NCBI GenBank assembly: GCA_958299035.1
Contig: CATQJL010000112.1
Location: 2,030,123 to 2,094,122, forward strand
Reading direction: 5' to 3'
Length of the DNA stretch: 64,000 bases
Source: Cylicocyclus nassatus
Taxonomy: Eukaryota; Nematoda; Chromadorea; Rhabditida; Strongylidae
Part shown: piece by piece, positions 9,804-20,503 of the stretch
How the letters are laid out: each line of letters begins with the position of its first letter
How positions within the stretch are numbered: the first letter of the stretch is position 1
Notes under the pieces: model-generated
Seen by the model: the letters and a program-made list of their open reading frames with translations, nothing else
Databases searched by the model: none
Told to the model about the DNA's origin: nothing
Position numbers and translations under genes: made by a program

Positions 9804-10184
9804 GTAATATATAAATAACTGTGTAGGAATACCACAGCATCACTTCGGCAAATGCATGAAAATCCTCCCTTTCTCGACTTCTAGGTGAGTAAAACAGAGA
9901 TGACACATATAAATGTCTGTTGTGGACAGTGTATGCGTGAGCAAGTTAGAAGTTTTCTAAGATTTTTTACGGAGTTACAATTTTTTCTTGATTTTTTGGC
10001 GGTTGAATCTTTTTGGTTTCGGGCTTCAATTTCGAACAGAATCAAAGCTGTTGCAAAAGCAATAATGCCTTCTTGCAGAGCTTACTCTATCCAATGGTAC
10101 TTTGAAGACTATTTGCAAATAGGAAGTATGTGATTTATTGCGGTTGAGAGTCAAAATGGACGGAACTTATGGGACAACCTGATA

Positions 10185-10924
10185 ATACCATATTTTGGTT
10201 TTCGAAAACACAATTTTCTCATTTTTCCGATGAAGTCACGGTAAACGTTCACGGTTCTGGGGTTTTTGGCTTAGAAATCGCTGTATAGCTCGCGGTCAGT
10301 GAGATTTTCTGGTGCAAATTATGCTTACTGTGGAAGGACCTTTCTCTTTGATTTTCATGAGGTTCTAAAGGTCTAGAAGTTTTTTATTTTTAATAAAAAA
10401 AATTTCTAGCTGAGCGAAAAGTTCAGATTTTGAAGATACGTAACTCGAAAAATCTGTATTCATGGGCAAATCATTTGATACTGTCAAATAAAGCAACAGA
10501 TCTTCTAAAAGGCTTACTTGGAATCACCCACTTGTGCTGTTTTTCCTGCAATATATATGAGCCCAAATCACGTTGCTCATGCTCTGAATTCGATGTGAGT
10601 CTACCTTCAAAAGACCACATCTCAAGAATGGGCATGGTTACATGCCAGCATTTTTGTACAATGATAGCGTAGGCTTTGTTAATTAAGTATTTGCATGCGT
10701 ATTTTCAACAAAACAAATGTATCTAATTTGGTGGGCAATTTTTGTGAGCAAGCAACAGATCCGTAGGATTTGTTTGAACGAAGATATGAATTTTTCGCGA
10801 TTTTTTGAATTTCAGTACGACTCAAATTTTGGGTGCAAACATAGGGTGGGTCGAAGCTGGTGCCTTTTGCATACCATCTTGTAGAGTTTGCTTTGCTCTA
10901 TCGAATGGTACCTCTCTCGGATGT
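10185..10924. other. No gene seen; contains a fragment of an M2 terminal repeat
   Basis: About 10860-10915 (CATCTTGTAGAGTTTGCTTTG then CTCTATCGAATGGTAC) resembles the inverse of the M2 terminal repeat at 9140-9190. The rest is anonymous. Confidence 0.5.
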
Positions 10925-11163
10925 AAAGGATATTCGTCGACGACTGCCCCAACTAGTGCAATTACACCACCGTGGGCGTGCCTTTTCTTTGGAGCCCTTC
11001 CAGCTTGACAGTAAGACAGGACAGGACAGGGAAAGGACAGAGATGCTGCGAGCTACCAGTTCCCCTCGAGCTGCAGCGTATTGAGCTGGAAACGCCCCCA
11101 ATAAAGCATGCCCAAGGTGGTGTAATTGCACGAGTCTGGGCAGTCGTCGACGAATATCCTTTA
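10925..11163. repeat. Inverted repeat, ~80-bp arms
   Basis: AAAGGATATTCGTCGACGAC...GTGCAATTACACCACC at the left recurs inverted at 11083-11163. The ~75-bp centre contains GACAGGACAGGGAAAGGACAG. Open frames through it on both strands are consequences of the symmetry. Probably a foldback transposon remnant. Confidence 0.65.
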
Positions 11164-12021
11164 TATGCATTAAGTTTCGAGAAATAGCAGATATCGTCTG
11201 AAAATGTCTCAGAACTTTCGAGCCAACCTAATAAAAATTATTGGAAATCCAACAATGCATAGTAAGGATTGAAACCAAATTATATTGAGCAGTGCTTTGC
11301 GTAGAGGATTAATATAGGATGATCAATCTTACCTACATGCACCTAGGCCAATCTGCTTTTTTCTATTGTAGCTCAACAGCCGGTAGCGTTATTTTTCCGG
11401 TAATCAAATTAATGGCAAATATTTTCGTACGCTTGGTGGCCCAATGTTGACTTTGCCCAGCGCTTCCATTGTTTCCATGCATAGGAACGGAACGAAAATG
11501 CATCTGGTTGATGACAGTCATTGGGCACTAAACACCTCTTCATCAGCTTTCCCACCCCCTTGCCCCGGTATCTGGTCGGCCGCCCATTCACAATGCGCCC
11601 ATACGATATTTGTTGATCTCATGAAATGCAGCACATAAAGTGCAACTGAATGAATTTGCGAGATGAGGGGAGGGCAGGAGAGAAGTGGATGTCGTGCAGG
11701 GCTTTTTTCTTGCCCTCGAGCTTGTTCTTTTCGCAATCGCTAGATCGGGCGACCGAGAAGGTGAAAAAAAAAACAATGAAAAAGTGCTTACGAACAACAA
11801 GGGCATTATTTTGCCATCTGTTGTTTTTAACCCCAAAGTGCGCAAAAACGACCACTTGGAAAGACTAAAGAAGACCTTCCCCGATCAGGAGCGGTACTTA
11901 TCAATCTTCCGCACATCCTCCCATACCTGTTCGGGGATCTGAGTGAGACCACTGTCAAGTCCGATTTGTGGGTCCTCAAGCAGAGGAAAGACAAGATATG
12001 ATAAATGAAATGAAATGTATA
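11164..12021. other. No supported gene; overlapping short open frames
   Basis: Several frames overlap on both strands around 11400-11940, including one at 11685-11942 with a lysine-rich segment (GDREGEKKNNEKVLTNN). None has splice sites, a signal peptide or a recognisable motif, so I make no CDS call. Confidence 0.45.
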
Positions 12022-12376
12022 CTATTAGTCGCGCCTTTAAACGCTGATTCCAAATCTGCTTCCTTTTTTCTGCGAACAACTTTCTGAAAGAAGCTATGAT
12101 CATTTAGCTCAAATTTTTCAAACCAGTGGCGTAAAATCGTCGTGTACAAAAGCACCTGTGCTGATTTTTACTGACTGTGATCCTTCCTTGTAGTCAGTAT
12201 AGGTGATACAAAATTGATTACTCATTGCAGGCGTTTTTGGACAGGTTTTCGCCTTTTTTATGCCACTCAAGACTCAACAATTTTAGACTTCCGAAAACTT
12301 ATGACTTTTTCCGGAAAGTTACTGCGTAGAAAAATAAAGCAAACTTGAATCAGCGTTTGAAGGCGCGTCTGATGAC
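12022..12376. repeat. Imperfect inverted repeat with ~30-bp arms
   Basis: TTAGTCGCGCCTTTAAACGC at the left pairs with GCGTTTGAAGGCGCGTCTGA at the right, with TGATTC/GAATCA continuing the match, around a ~285-bp spacer. Likely ends of a decayed element; no target duplication was identified. Confidence 0.45.
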
Positions 12377-12505
12377 ATGCATTCCCTTCGGGCCAGATCA
12401 ATTGCTAATTCCTAATTAGAGTGCATTTAAAGGGTTTTTAGGCTTGGAATTTCAATTTTTGGGTTTTGATACGTCTTTTCAGACGAACGCCTCCTTGTTG
12501 AGGAT

Positions 12506-12877
12506 TCAAAAACACAGTCTTAAAGGCCGTGTCTTGGCAGATTTGCTTCCTGGGGGACCGACGCGCGCAACCCCAGTAGGCGCGTGCTCGAACGGCCTCA
12601 CACCTGTTCGGCGCAGGACCCCATGACAGCTCCCGCATTGTGCATGCCATTCAAAGCAAAAGCTACAGGCGACAGGATTTTCCAGAGTCTCCCAACTTTC
12701 CGTAGAAACTCTCGTGTGACTTTCCTTCTGGAAAGTGGCTAAACGCTCCAAAAACGGTCTTTCCACCTTCAGACTCAAATTCGGATTCTGCGTGTCGAAA
12801 AGCCCTGAAGTATGCAGAAATGTGGAAGTGCGATTTGCTGGGGCACTGTCTTCAAGGAATTTGGTGTGACGTACCAA
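12506..12877 (-). other. Unassigned 124-codon open frame in a GC-rich island
   Basis: The minus strand stays open from a TTG at 12877 to the stop at 12506. The C-terminal part is rich in Arg, Gly, Pro and Cys (CGSCHGVLRRTGVRPFEH, ARVGPPGSKSAKTRPLRLC). There is no ATG at the head and no motif I can name. The GC content is far above its flanks, hinting at an inserted or repeated segment. It could be a coding exon, a noncoding RNA-derived repeat (CGTTCGAGCAC resembles a pol III B box) or chance. Confidence 0.25.
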
Positions 12878-12899
12878 GATATGATTATACAGGGTCTTG

Positions 12900-13805
12900 A
12901 TCTTTTTGGATTCGCAAAGGTCCTAAAACTCAAAGACGCGGCCTGCAAGATCGTTTGTTCGAGTGGGCTTACGATTTGATATAACTAACACATCTGATTA
13001 ACATTTGAGCGCTTGAGTGCGGGTAATAATAGCCACAATGAGAACATGAGGTGCAACAATGAGGTTCACAGACGAAAACATCTGATGAACGTAATGCTAG
13101 AGTCCTGATTTGAGGGCGTTATATACTGGTGGATGTTCCATTGTATTTGTCATGGCACGTGACCTTATAAGACTCACACCTTTTTAACCGTTTAACTGTG
13201 CTGAGGAATCGCTGTCATGATCTCGTATTATAACATTTTTTCCGGCCGATTCGAAAATTTTGAAATCAACGTGGCGTCAAAATTCGCACAAGAAGCTTTA
13301 CGGCTTGCTAAGCTTGGTCTTCACTAAGATTACAGAAAAAACTTATTCTCCAGCACTTATCAAAGACACTATGACCTGCTTAGTCAACGTGTGGCGCAAA
13401 ATAGACCAAACCTTGAGATAGCATCAGTGTGTAGTTAGTCAGTTATGGCCAGTGAGAACTGCAGAACAGGGTTTTGATGAAACGACTACTGAACCATCGT
13501 TTACTTCACATTCACATTTGCTTTCCAGAGGGTGCAAGCTTCGAAGAGCGATACAGTGGTAAACACAATTATTATCCGCTTTCAATATCGCCATGATTTG
13601 CCTTTTTGTGAATGAATCTATTTGAAGATTTGTTGCGTTGTATACATGCAAGCCTACCGTCATTCAACAAAACGGCTCCAAATCTAGTTGATTTAGAACG
13701 AGAGAAATTTTCAAAAAAGCCTTTGTCAGCTGAACACTACTATAAACATTGCTTTTTCAGCCACCATTGCATTTCTTGCTCAAAAGCTCTTGAAGTCAAT
13801 CTGCT
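12900..13805. other. No gene seen
   Basis: Anonymous AT-rich sequence without supported exons, inverted repeats or copies elsewhere in the window. Confidence 0.5.
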
Positions 13806-14195
13806 TCAATAAACAGCTGGTTTGAGTTTACGAGCTTTTATACATGCCACGCAAAAGTATCGACAGCTTCTGAGCTTTCTTGCTCAAATGAGGTGAAGAG
13901 CGCTATAAACCTTGCGTAATCGCAGATATTGACGGACATGCCCCACACCAAAGGGTGCTGAGGTTGATTTATTATACTGCCTAATTGATGATGCGGTTCT
14001 GCTAAAACTCTCAAAATGTTGTGATGCACTCACCTTTAGATTTAAATTACTTTCCGTGAAAATTCTCTGTGAGCAGAGATTGGACTTATTTTCATATTCT
14101 TCACCTCATAAGAAAACTGACGAAATTCTATGACTTCTGCGTGGCATGTGAAAAACTCGTAAACTCTAAACCAGCTTTTCGTTAAAGCAGATTGA
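13806..14195. repeat. Imperfect inverted repeat with ~80-bp arms
   Basis: The plus-strand text at 14138-14195 (GCGTGGCATGTGAAAAACTCG, ACCAGCTTTTCGTTAAAGCA) recurs inverted at about 13806-13856, and TTCACCTCAT extends the arms inward. The ~210-bp centre has no gene. Probably a decayed foldback element. Confidence 0.5.
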
Positions 14196-15284
14196 CTCTC
14201 AATGCTGTCAAAATCAAAAACTTCACGTGATTATTTATCTTCGATTACGACGAGAGGTCGGAGGTGCTGCAAATGTTTCACACTTCGAAATGTAGCTTTA
14301 CAAAAGATTTGAGAGTCAAAGAAGCATTGATGGTTGATTCAAGCAAATGGATCTATAAAAGTGTTTAGTTTAAAGCAGTGGCTCGACAATCTTCCATAAA
14401 AATTTTTGCTTCCTCGGGGAAGCATCCTCGAATCGACGCTAAGCTCGAAAATTGAACTTACACAGTACGGAAATGGCGTAAACCAGTTTTTCCCAAGGCC
14501 CAACTTACTCAGAGTTTACAAACTAAAGACGAGCTCGATCTCTTCAAAACTTGAAAGCAACGGATGGGAGGAAGCGGCTCGAGAAATTTGAGGGGGGGGG
14601 GAGGGAGACATCATACGCACTGTATTATCTTCTGGTTTCAATTAATTTGCTATTATCTGTTTATCAAGACTTCGAATACTAGATTTTCCTAAAAGTTCTT
14701 GCGCCGCATTTTCAAGGAAAACATAACTTCTTCGTATCTCAATGGATTCCTTTGAAAAAAATCCCATTTGATCCCATAAATTTATACTTTTTGTGAAAAT
14801 TCTCTATGAGCAGAGATTGGACATAATCCTCACTCCTCTTTGATTTGAATCAGTGTTTGCGAGTTAGTCAAGAGTAACTATTTTTGAGGTACCTCTACAA
14901 AGTGGCCACCAAAAACCTACCTAGACATTATTTCTACGTAAAGTTTGATGCGAAAATATGTGAGCATTTGACCTGCTCAAAGCTCTTCGCTCGGAGAAGT
15001 CCTACAAGTCTCCCAGTTGGTCATCACATAGTAGACACATGGTAACGCTCATTCATGCACTTGCTGTCATATTTTGTCTTAGAATTTGAGAAAATAAACG
15101 AAAATCGAAAATCTGCAAACTCCGCCTCTAACTCCGCCCCTTTCCCCTAATTTAGGTATTGTGTACCATAAGGCCTCCGAAGCATGGCTATGAAATTTCA
15201 GCCTGGTATCTGCATAGATATTGAAAAAAGTCACTTTTAGCTTTAAAACCCCGTAATCTACGGCCATTATTTTTGCATCAACTT
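14196..15284. other. No gene seen; one internal direct repeat
   Basis: GTGAAAATTCTCTRTGAGCAGAGATTGGAC occurs at 14056-14085 and again at 14795-14823 in the same orientation. A G-homopolymer lies at 14593-14601. The open frame 14406-14591 has no supporting features. Confidence 0.5.
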
Positions 15285-15304
15285 AATACTTTTGGGCAGC
15301 CTAA
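15285..15304. mobile_element. Solo mariner-like terminal repeat
   Basis: AATACTTTTGGGCAGCCTAA followed by TA reads as the inverse of a mariner-type tip (TTAGGCTGCCCAAAAG). No matching left end was found upstream, so the element is truncated or its partner has diverged. Confidence 0.4.
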
Positions 15305-15306
15305 TA

Positions 15307-16086
15307 TTTACAAGAAATAAGTATTTGCATAGTCTTGTAACTCAAATAAACCGCTACCAGGTCCATTAATCTATCGAGTATAATAGTTGTAGTTTGGCTC
15401 TTAATCAAGAATTTGAGTTTACAGGATACATCGTCAGATGGAAAAAAAACTTATGAGACAATCGTGATAGTTGGTCCGTATAATGGAAGACCTTTATTAG
15501 CGCTGCATCTGAAGTTTCTCCCACCTGATGTTCTTCAGAAAACGAGAATGCAACATTATATACGTCTTGCCAAATGGCGGATATCAGGCGCTTTGATCAG
15601 ATTTCTTTGCATGCTGTCATCAACATAGAAAAACATTGAAATCACCGTGCTTCACCGATCCGTTGAATACAAAATTCACTGAAATAAGACATTTAGAGTG
15701 CTGCCGGATACCGATTACATCCACTACTACTCAAGCAGTTCTACTGGAGATGTAGTGGAATCCTCGAAAATATTGCTATAACGTACACATGACTTGAGGG
15801 ACTAGCATATCATTCAAGTACTGATAGCACAAATCAGTAGGTTGATGCGAAGCTAATGCCTGTTCCTTATTTTGAAGTGCCAGAAAAGATATAAGAATAT
15901 ACAAAATCTATCATTCGATAGGGGAGTATTTGCGCATTCTCAAAATCTTCAATCTACGTGAACTTGCAAAAAAAATCTAGAAAAATTTGTATACCCAAAA
16001 ATCAATTTTCGTCAGAAAATGCTGCTAACTTCAAACTTTGTCAAGCATGTACTATACACATAAGATAATCATATGTCCACCTAACG
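15307..16086. other. No gene seen
   Basis: Anonymous AT-rich sequence; the open frame 15413-15628 is short and unsupported. Confidence 0.5.
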
Positions 16087-16233
16087 TATGGTATTAGATA
16101 GAGCGAAGGACGCTGATTCCGAATATGGTCTCCCTCTGCTTGAAAATGATTTTTAAGGAAGTTATGCTGCTGCGGCGTTTACAACGCAATATCGAGCTTA
16201 AACCGCTGTTTTTAACGGCGGCGGCGATGATAC
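16087..16233 (+). repeat. Dispersed repeat R2, copy 2 (uninterrupted)
   Basis: Inverted relative to 8921-9062 and continuous across the point where copy 1 carries the M2 element, so it serves as the empty site. The repeat itself is noncoding and of unknown class. Confidence 0.75.
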
Positions 16234-16289
16234 TATAGTTCTACATTCTCTAGATACAACAAAAGTTATAAACAAGTTTTTGCGATGGA

Positions 16290-17299
16290 AAGGAATAGGA
16301 ATAACGAGAAGCTTTAGGTACCGATCTGTAGGGCGAGGCTAAACTTAGATTTACAGTATGGAGCGAATCATCTATCGCTCTTCATTACTGTAGGATTACG
16401 GCACGAATTTCAACAAAAATTTTAGGCCATTGGAGGCTATATTCTGCCTCGGAACAAAACCAAACAAGCCAAAAACTCTCATACTATAGCAATAAGAGCA
16501 GCTGATTTCGAATTTGAAAGTCCCATTTTACTGTGATGCTTCTTTTCAGAGTTATACCCGGTAAATCGTAATAACTCTTACCAGCATTTGTCAGAAATGT
16601 AATTCACCTAAAATCCCATAGATAAGAGCGGTTTAATTTACCGGTGAAAAATGAACTGGAAAAATTGAAATTGAATGCAGTCACTCCTCTAACTTGATAG
16701 ATGGATAAATAAAAATCGGAGAAAAAGTTTAGAAAAAGCTCCGCCCCTCAACTCTAAACCCCGCCCACTTAATAAACAATTCATGTAGAAAAATAGCGAT
16801 AACGGAATTTCGGAATTTCTATATGAATTGTTTATTAAGTGGGCGGGGTTTAGAGTTGAGAGGCGAGTTGAGCTTTTTCTAAACTTCTTCTCCGATTTTT
16901 ACTTATCCATCTATCAAGTTAGAGGGGTGACTGCATTCAATTTCAATTTTTCCAATTCATTTTTCACCGGTAATCAAACCGCTCTTATCTATGAGATTTT
17001 AGGGCACACCTTCAAAAAAGCTGAAAACACTCGAAAAAAGTTGTTAGGTGGAGTCAGCATGTGTGCAAACCCTAGTACACGATTTTTCAGATTTTTTGAA
17101 GAGAATTTTGTTAGGTGGTATATTTCACATTGGTTTCATATGCTGGAAGTTCGTACCGTAATTTTACAGTAATGAAAAGCGATAGATGATTTGCTCCATA
17201 TCGCAAATCTAAGTTTAACCTCGCTCTACAAAACGGTACCTAAAACTCCTTAAAACACTTCATTACAAAAACAGTAGGCACATTTTTTGGGACACCCTG
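16290..17299. mobile_element. Family M1 mariner-like element, second copy, with nested palindrome
   Basis: The right end reads ATTTTTTGGGACACCCTG then TA (17300-17301). The terminal-repeat landmarks CTAAACTTAGATTTACAGT, TCTTCATTACTGTA and TAGGTACCG-CTGTAG are shared with 2698-3351. The left arm matches from about 16295 inward, but its outermost ~50 bp are missing or diverged. A 397-bp palindrome (16607-17003) sits inside the interior. No transposase. Confidence 0.7.
16607..17003. mobile_element. 397-bp near-perfect palindromic (foldback) element nested in M1
   Basis: Begins CCTAAAATCCCATAGATAAG and ends with the inverse (CTTATCTATGAGATTTTAGG). Arms of ~185 bp stay paired through TTACCGGTGAAAAATGAA, CTTGATAGATGGATAA, and CCCCGCCCACTTAATAAAC with a short apex near 16795-16815. 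The high arm-to-arm identity suggests recent origin relative to its host element. A target duplication was not obvious. Confidence 0.75.
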
Positions 17300-17301
17300 T
17301 A

Positions 17302-18370
17302 TATTTCCAAAGGTTTTGCGCTCTTGTCTTCGAAAAATATCCAAAAAAACTCTGTAGCTGGATTTTTGTAGATTAAACTTTGGAAATGCATCTCTTGTAT
17401 TTCAAGACAAGCTAACTTGAAACAAACTTACTTCTACGAATACAAGAGCGTGTATAAGGAACTAAAAAAATGTACAAAAGAAAGAAAACTTACGAAACTC
17501 TGTTTGAGAAACGATTTCTTATTTGCGACCAGCATTTCAAGAAGAGAGTCTGGGAAGCTGCATTAATTGTGCCCCAACCTGATGGATGAATCAAGGAAAC
17601 TGCGGATGAACTTGTTTTTTATTCATTCAATTTTTCCAGCTTGTTGCACAATAAAAAATTGCCATAAATCGGAGGTACTTGAAGTCAAAGACTTCCCAAA
17701 CACTCTGTATTTTCTTTCTTTCTGTGTCTCACTACAAACTTTTTTATAGCTGAAGAGCTAGTGCGGAATTCAATAGCAACAAACATGACATTCTTAACCA
17801 GAAACTCCCTTCAGTCGAACTGAAGACTTTGAAGTGTCAACTTCAAAAGTGTACCGCGTTGCAATGTGAGTAATTTACCTTTTGCTCACTGGGCAGAAGA
17901 ATTTGTGATCAGAGATGATCTCTAATAGTGTTTGACTGGACTTAGGTTACGCACTGTTCTTTTTGCTAGCCTGGCAACGGACTGAGATTGCCATTTTGTG
18001 CAGTTTTGATTAATCTAGTTTTTTATAGAAAGTTGCAATCATTTTCCAATTTTCGACGCTTTTCCCTTTAAAATAATTTCTAAACTTGTTCTAAATGAAT
18101 AGCTATCGAAATCCGACAAATAAGCAACTTCATTTCAGACAGTATCGATTCTGGATCAACTAAGCACAGCTAAAGCGATGAGATGCCGGAACGTACTTGC
18201 TCCATTTTCTTCTCAATTCACCATTTGCTCTGCTTAATGCTGATAGTTCTGCGCATTCTCATATCCTTCGAATCTCATAACACTGTATACTTTATTCAGA
18301 ATGCTTGCTGATGTTAAATTCCGTTGGTCAACGTTCAACCCTCGTTTGATCACGGCCACAGTCTCCTCCA
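17302..18370. other. No firm gene; one weak exon-like stretch
   Basis: About 17780-17870 keeps one plus-strand frame (HDILNQKLPSVELKTLKC...) ending at a donor-like CAAT|GTGAGT. The only good acceptor upstream (TTTTTTATAG at 17750) brings an in-frame stop. It could be a decayed exon; I do not call it as a CDS. Confidence 0.35.
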
Positions 18371-18480
18371 GTCTTCATCAGGGTTGAGCAAGAGGTGAGG
18401 CACAGTCCGACCGAATACGACCCCCCCCCTCACGCAAGTGTTTAGATACAACCCCCCGCCCTCCCTCTCTCCCACTTTTT
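18371..18480 (-). repeat. Fragment of the 48.3-49.6 kb palindromic family
   Basis: CAGGGTTGAGCAAGAGGTGAGGC followed by ATACGACCCCCCCC and ACAACCCCCCGCCCTCC matches the inverse of the right end at 49500-49610, showing that this element family is dispersed. Confidence 0.6.
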
Positions 18481-18576
18481 CTATTTCCAAATGTCACAGA
18501 TACAGTCAGCATCTTTTATCATAGGGAAACAAAAGACAACAGCTTCCAACTTGTGCGAATGTGTACCTGCTAAGAT

Positions 18577-18704
18577 TCAATGTGTTTGAAAAGCAATGGG
18601 ATACTTCCGATATCTATAGTCATGTTTCCGCACGGAGAACCCGAAATTTTGTGAGCTGATTGACGACAACGATACCTCGCAGACTGGGCAAGTAGTAGGT
18701 TCAC
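18577..18704 (-). CDS. Possible terminal exon, unknown protein (CPVC motif)
   Basis: On the minus strand a consensus acceptor CCCTTTCAG precedes an open frame of 42 codons ending in TGA at 18577. The peptide starts EPTTCPVCEVSLSSIS and ends with basic YRYRKYP. CxxC followed 19 residues later by a His could be half of a zinc site but is not a recognised finger. I found no partner exon upstream within the GC-richer segment 18720-19080, which itself holds a 119-codon plus-strand frame without support. Treat as a candidate only. Confidence 0.25.
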
Positions 18705-19600
18705 CTGAAAGGGAATGGGATGAAAGAGAGAAGAAAGCGAAAAAACAATTTGATTGCACCGTGGGCAGATGCTGAAATCAATGGACTAACGGTCCTAAGT
18801 ACACCATATTTGTCGAGTCGTCGAGCGCACGGACTGGCAGTAGACTGCGGAGCAAGCGCGGAGCGGATGAATTGTTACCAACGCAGGTTTTGTACAGTAA
18901 CGATTTCTACCGATTTCTACTGGTACAAGCGCTTCAACCGGCGCGTGCTCCACAATCTACGGCCAGTCCGTGCGGTCAACGACCAAGACCCGGTCAACGA
19001 CCAAGACGGTAAGCGGATAGGCCTCAAATTTTCCAATGAGCAAAAAGCAGACGGGAATAAAAGCAAAAGAAACCCATAAAGCAAAAAGCAATGCGCAAAG
19101 ATGACTATACCTTGCTAGCTTTACACAGGGGATGTTATACCGCCGTTAAGCAGACGAAGAAAAACACAAGTCCCCTGTGAGCGAAGAGACTTATGACAAA
19201 CTCGTAAGTAATCCACTTTTGTTCAATCTGGACTTTGGCCAACTACAATTCCCCTCGATTCTTCTGAAACAATGCAGTTGACCACAACTTTATATTACAA
19301 GCACCAGCTTTTACGGCACAAGGGTAATTTCAGGACTTCAATGTCATCAAGTTTCAAAGATCGTTGAATAAATGTAGCGAGATACATCATTTAAACGGCG
19401 CAAACGTTTGCGGAAGTGGTCTTGCAACGCCGCAACAAAACCATACGAATTTCGATGAACGTACTAAAAACTGAATGCGCATTTCTCTCTGGTACGAAAA
19501 CAAAGAATACTACCGTTAAGCCCTTAGGCAGAGTTCACGCTATTTCATCGCCTCGCAATTCTTCCACATGACAACTGCCACGAGTTCATTGCGCCGGCCA
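18705..19600. other. No supported gene
   Basis: Includes a short direct repeat (GGTCAACGACCAAGACC twice near 18980-19010) and a plus-strand open frame 18720-19079 that lacks recognisable domains. Confidence 0.4.
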
Positions 19601-19795
19601 GCTTACACTTCGGTTCTCATAGTTTTCCGACACGGCCAGTCTTGAATAACCTTCACGACCGATTTGCAAGTTGATCGGTATGCAATGGATTGTAACAGTT
19701 GCCTTATAAGAGGAATGCGAAGCGATGAAATCGCATGGAATCTTCCCGAGGTACGACGCAAACTCTGCTCCAAAGATATGGACTGCATACCAAAT
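19600..19795 (+). pseudogene. Possible remnant of a histidine-phosphatase-like gene
   Basis: One plus-strand frame gives VLIVFRHGQS at 19614-19643, then a stop, then in the same frame TTDLQVDRYAMDC continuing to NLPEVRRKLC and a stop at 19795. RHG following a hydrophobic strand and a later TD-x-x-x-DR resemble two signatures of branch-2 histidine acid phosphatases. In intact enzymes they lie dozens of residues apart; here they are almost adjacent and split by a stop. A decayed, internally deleted copy would explain this, but the motifs are short and chance cannot be excluded. Confidence 0.2.
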
Positions 19796-20452
19796 AAAGT
19801 ATAAAAAGAATCTGGAAAGAATAAAAGATTCAAAAACCTACGTGAACGTATTTGTCGATGTGTCGATTCCGCCTGTGCCATCAAAACCATCTTTTTTCAA
19901 TCCGAAGGCTCAACACTTCATCGGAGCTGATCATATAAGAGCCAAAACATAAGGCGGAGTAATTTTTGAACATTGAGAAGACAATAGAATTTCATCAATC
20001 CTAGCAAATATCGTAAATTTCTGCATGTGCAAGTCTATGTATTCCAGGCAGCGAGAAAGAACAATTACACATCGTATGCACCTACCCCATTCGTGTGCCT
20101 TGAAATTCATTAGCACAGACACCTTTTAGCAGAGCCAGGCTCTTCTGCGAGTTCTAGAAAACATCAAAGATCACGAAGAAGATTAAATTTAAAACATCAT
20201 CAAAGAACTGAGTTCTGCTGACTAAAGCATCGGCAACCGCAACTGCAAGTATCAGCAACAGTACTGCAGTATCAACAGAACAACAAACAGAACGTCCTTC
20301 CCTCCGACCACAAAGCTTCTGCAAGTTTCAATTCAAATGATTATATCAAAAGGCAGCCTAGTTTCGGAATGTGACAGAGATTTCAGAATTAATGCGGGGA
20401 CTCTACAGCGAGAATTCAAACAGAGCTAGCGTACCATGCCATGCTTTTGAAA
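19796..20452. other. No gene seen
   Basis: Anonymous sequence; CAACAGTACTGCAGTATCAAC near 20255 is a simple CAR-rich stretch. No supported exon. Confidence 0.5.
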
Positions 20453-20500
20453 TGACTAGCGACCCTACGGGTCGCTAGCAAGTGGGTCGGAGCAACTATA
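20453..20500 (+). repeat. Outlying satellite monomer
   Basis: TAGCGACCCTACGGGTCGCTAGCAAGTGGGT is one monomer of the 22-44 kb satellite, 1.7 kb outside the array. GCGACCC-TAC-GGGTCGC forms a perfect 7-bp dyad, better preserved than in most array monomers. A Tc1-like element begins three bases later. Confidence 0.8.
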
Positions 20501-20503
20501 ATA

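Larger units (their letters stand above)
9063..10182. mobile_element. Nonautonomous Tc1/mariner-like element, family M2, with nested inverted repeats
   Basis: Tips are CCAGGTTGTCCCATAAGTTC and the inverse of CAGGTTGTCCCATAAGTTC; the target duplication TA (9061-9062, 10183-10184) is confirmed by the empty R2 copy. Terminal inverted repeats are about 370 bp and include CTTACTCTATCGAA... and TTTTGCAACAGCTTT-type blocks. No transposase is encoded. The middle (9433-9803) holds two smaller inverted-repeat units back to back, so the M2 arms were once joined near AGTTATTTATATA. A diverged fragment of the same terminal repeat lies at about 10860-10915. Confidence 0.85.

Noticed and set aside
11588..12103. 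Overlapping frames on both strands
   Set aside because: Neither strand shows consistent splice sites or motifs.
17767..17870. Exon ending CAAT|GTGAGT
   Set aside because: The good acceptor upstream introduces a stop in the only long frame; no second line of evidence.
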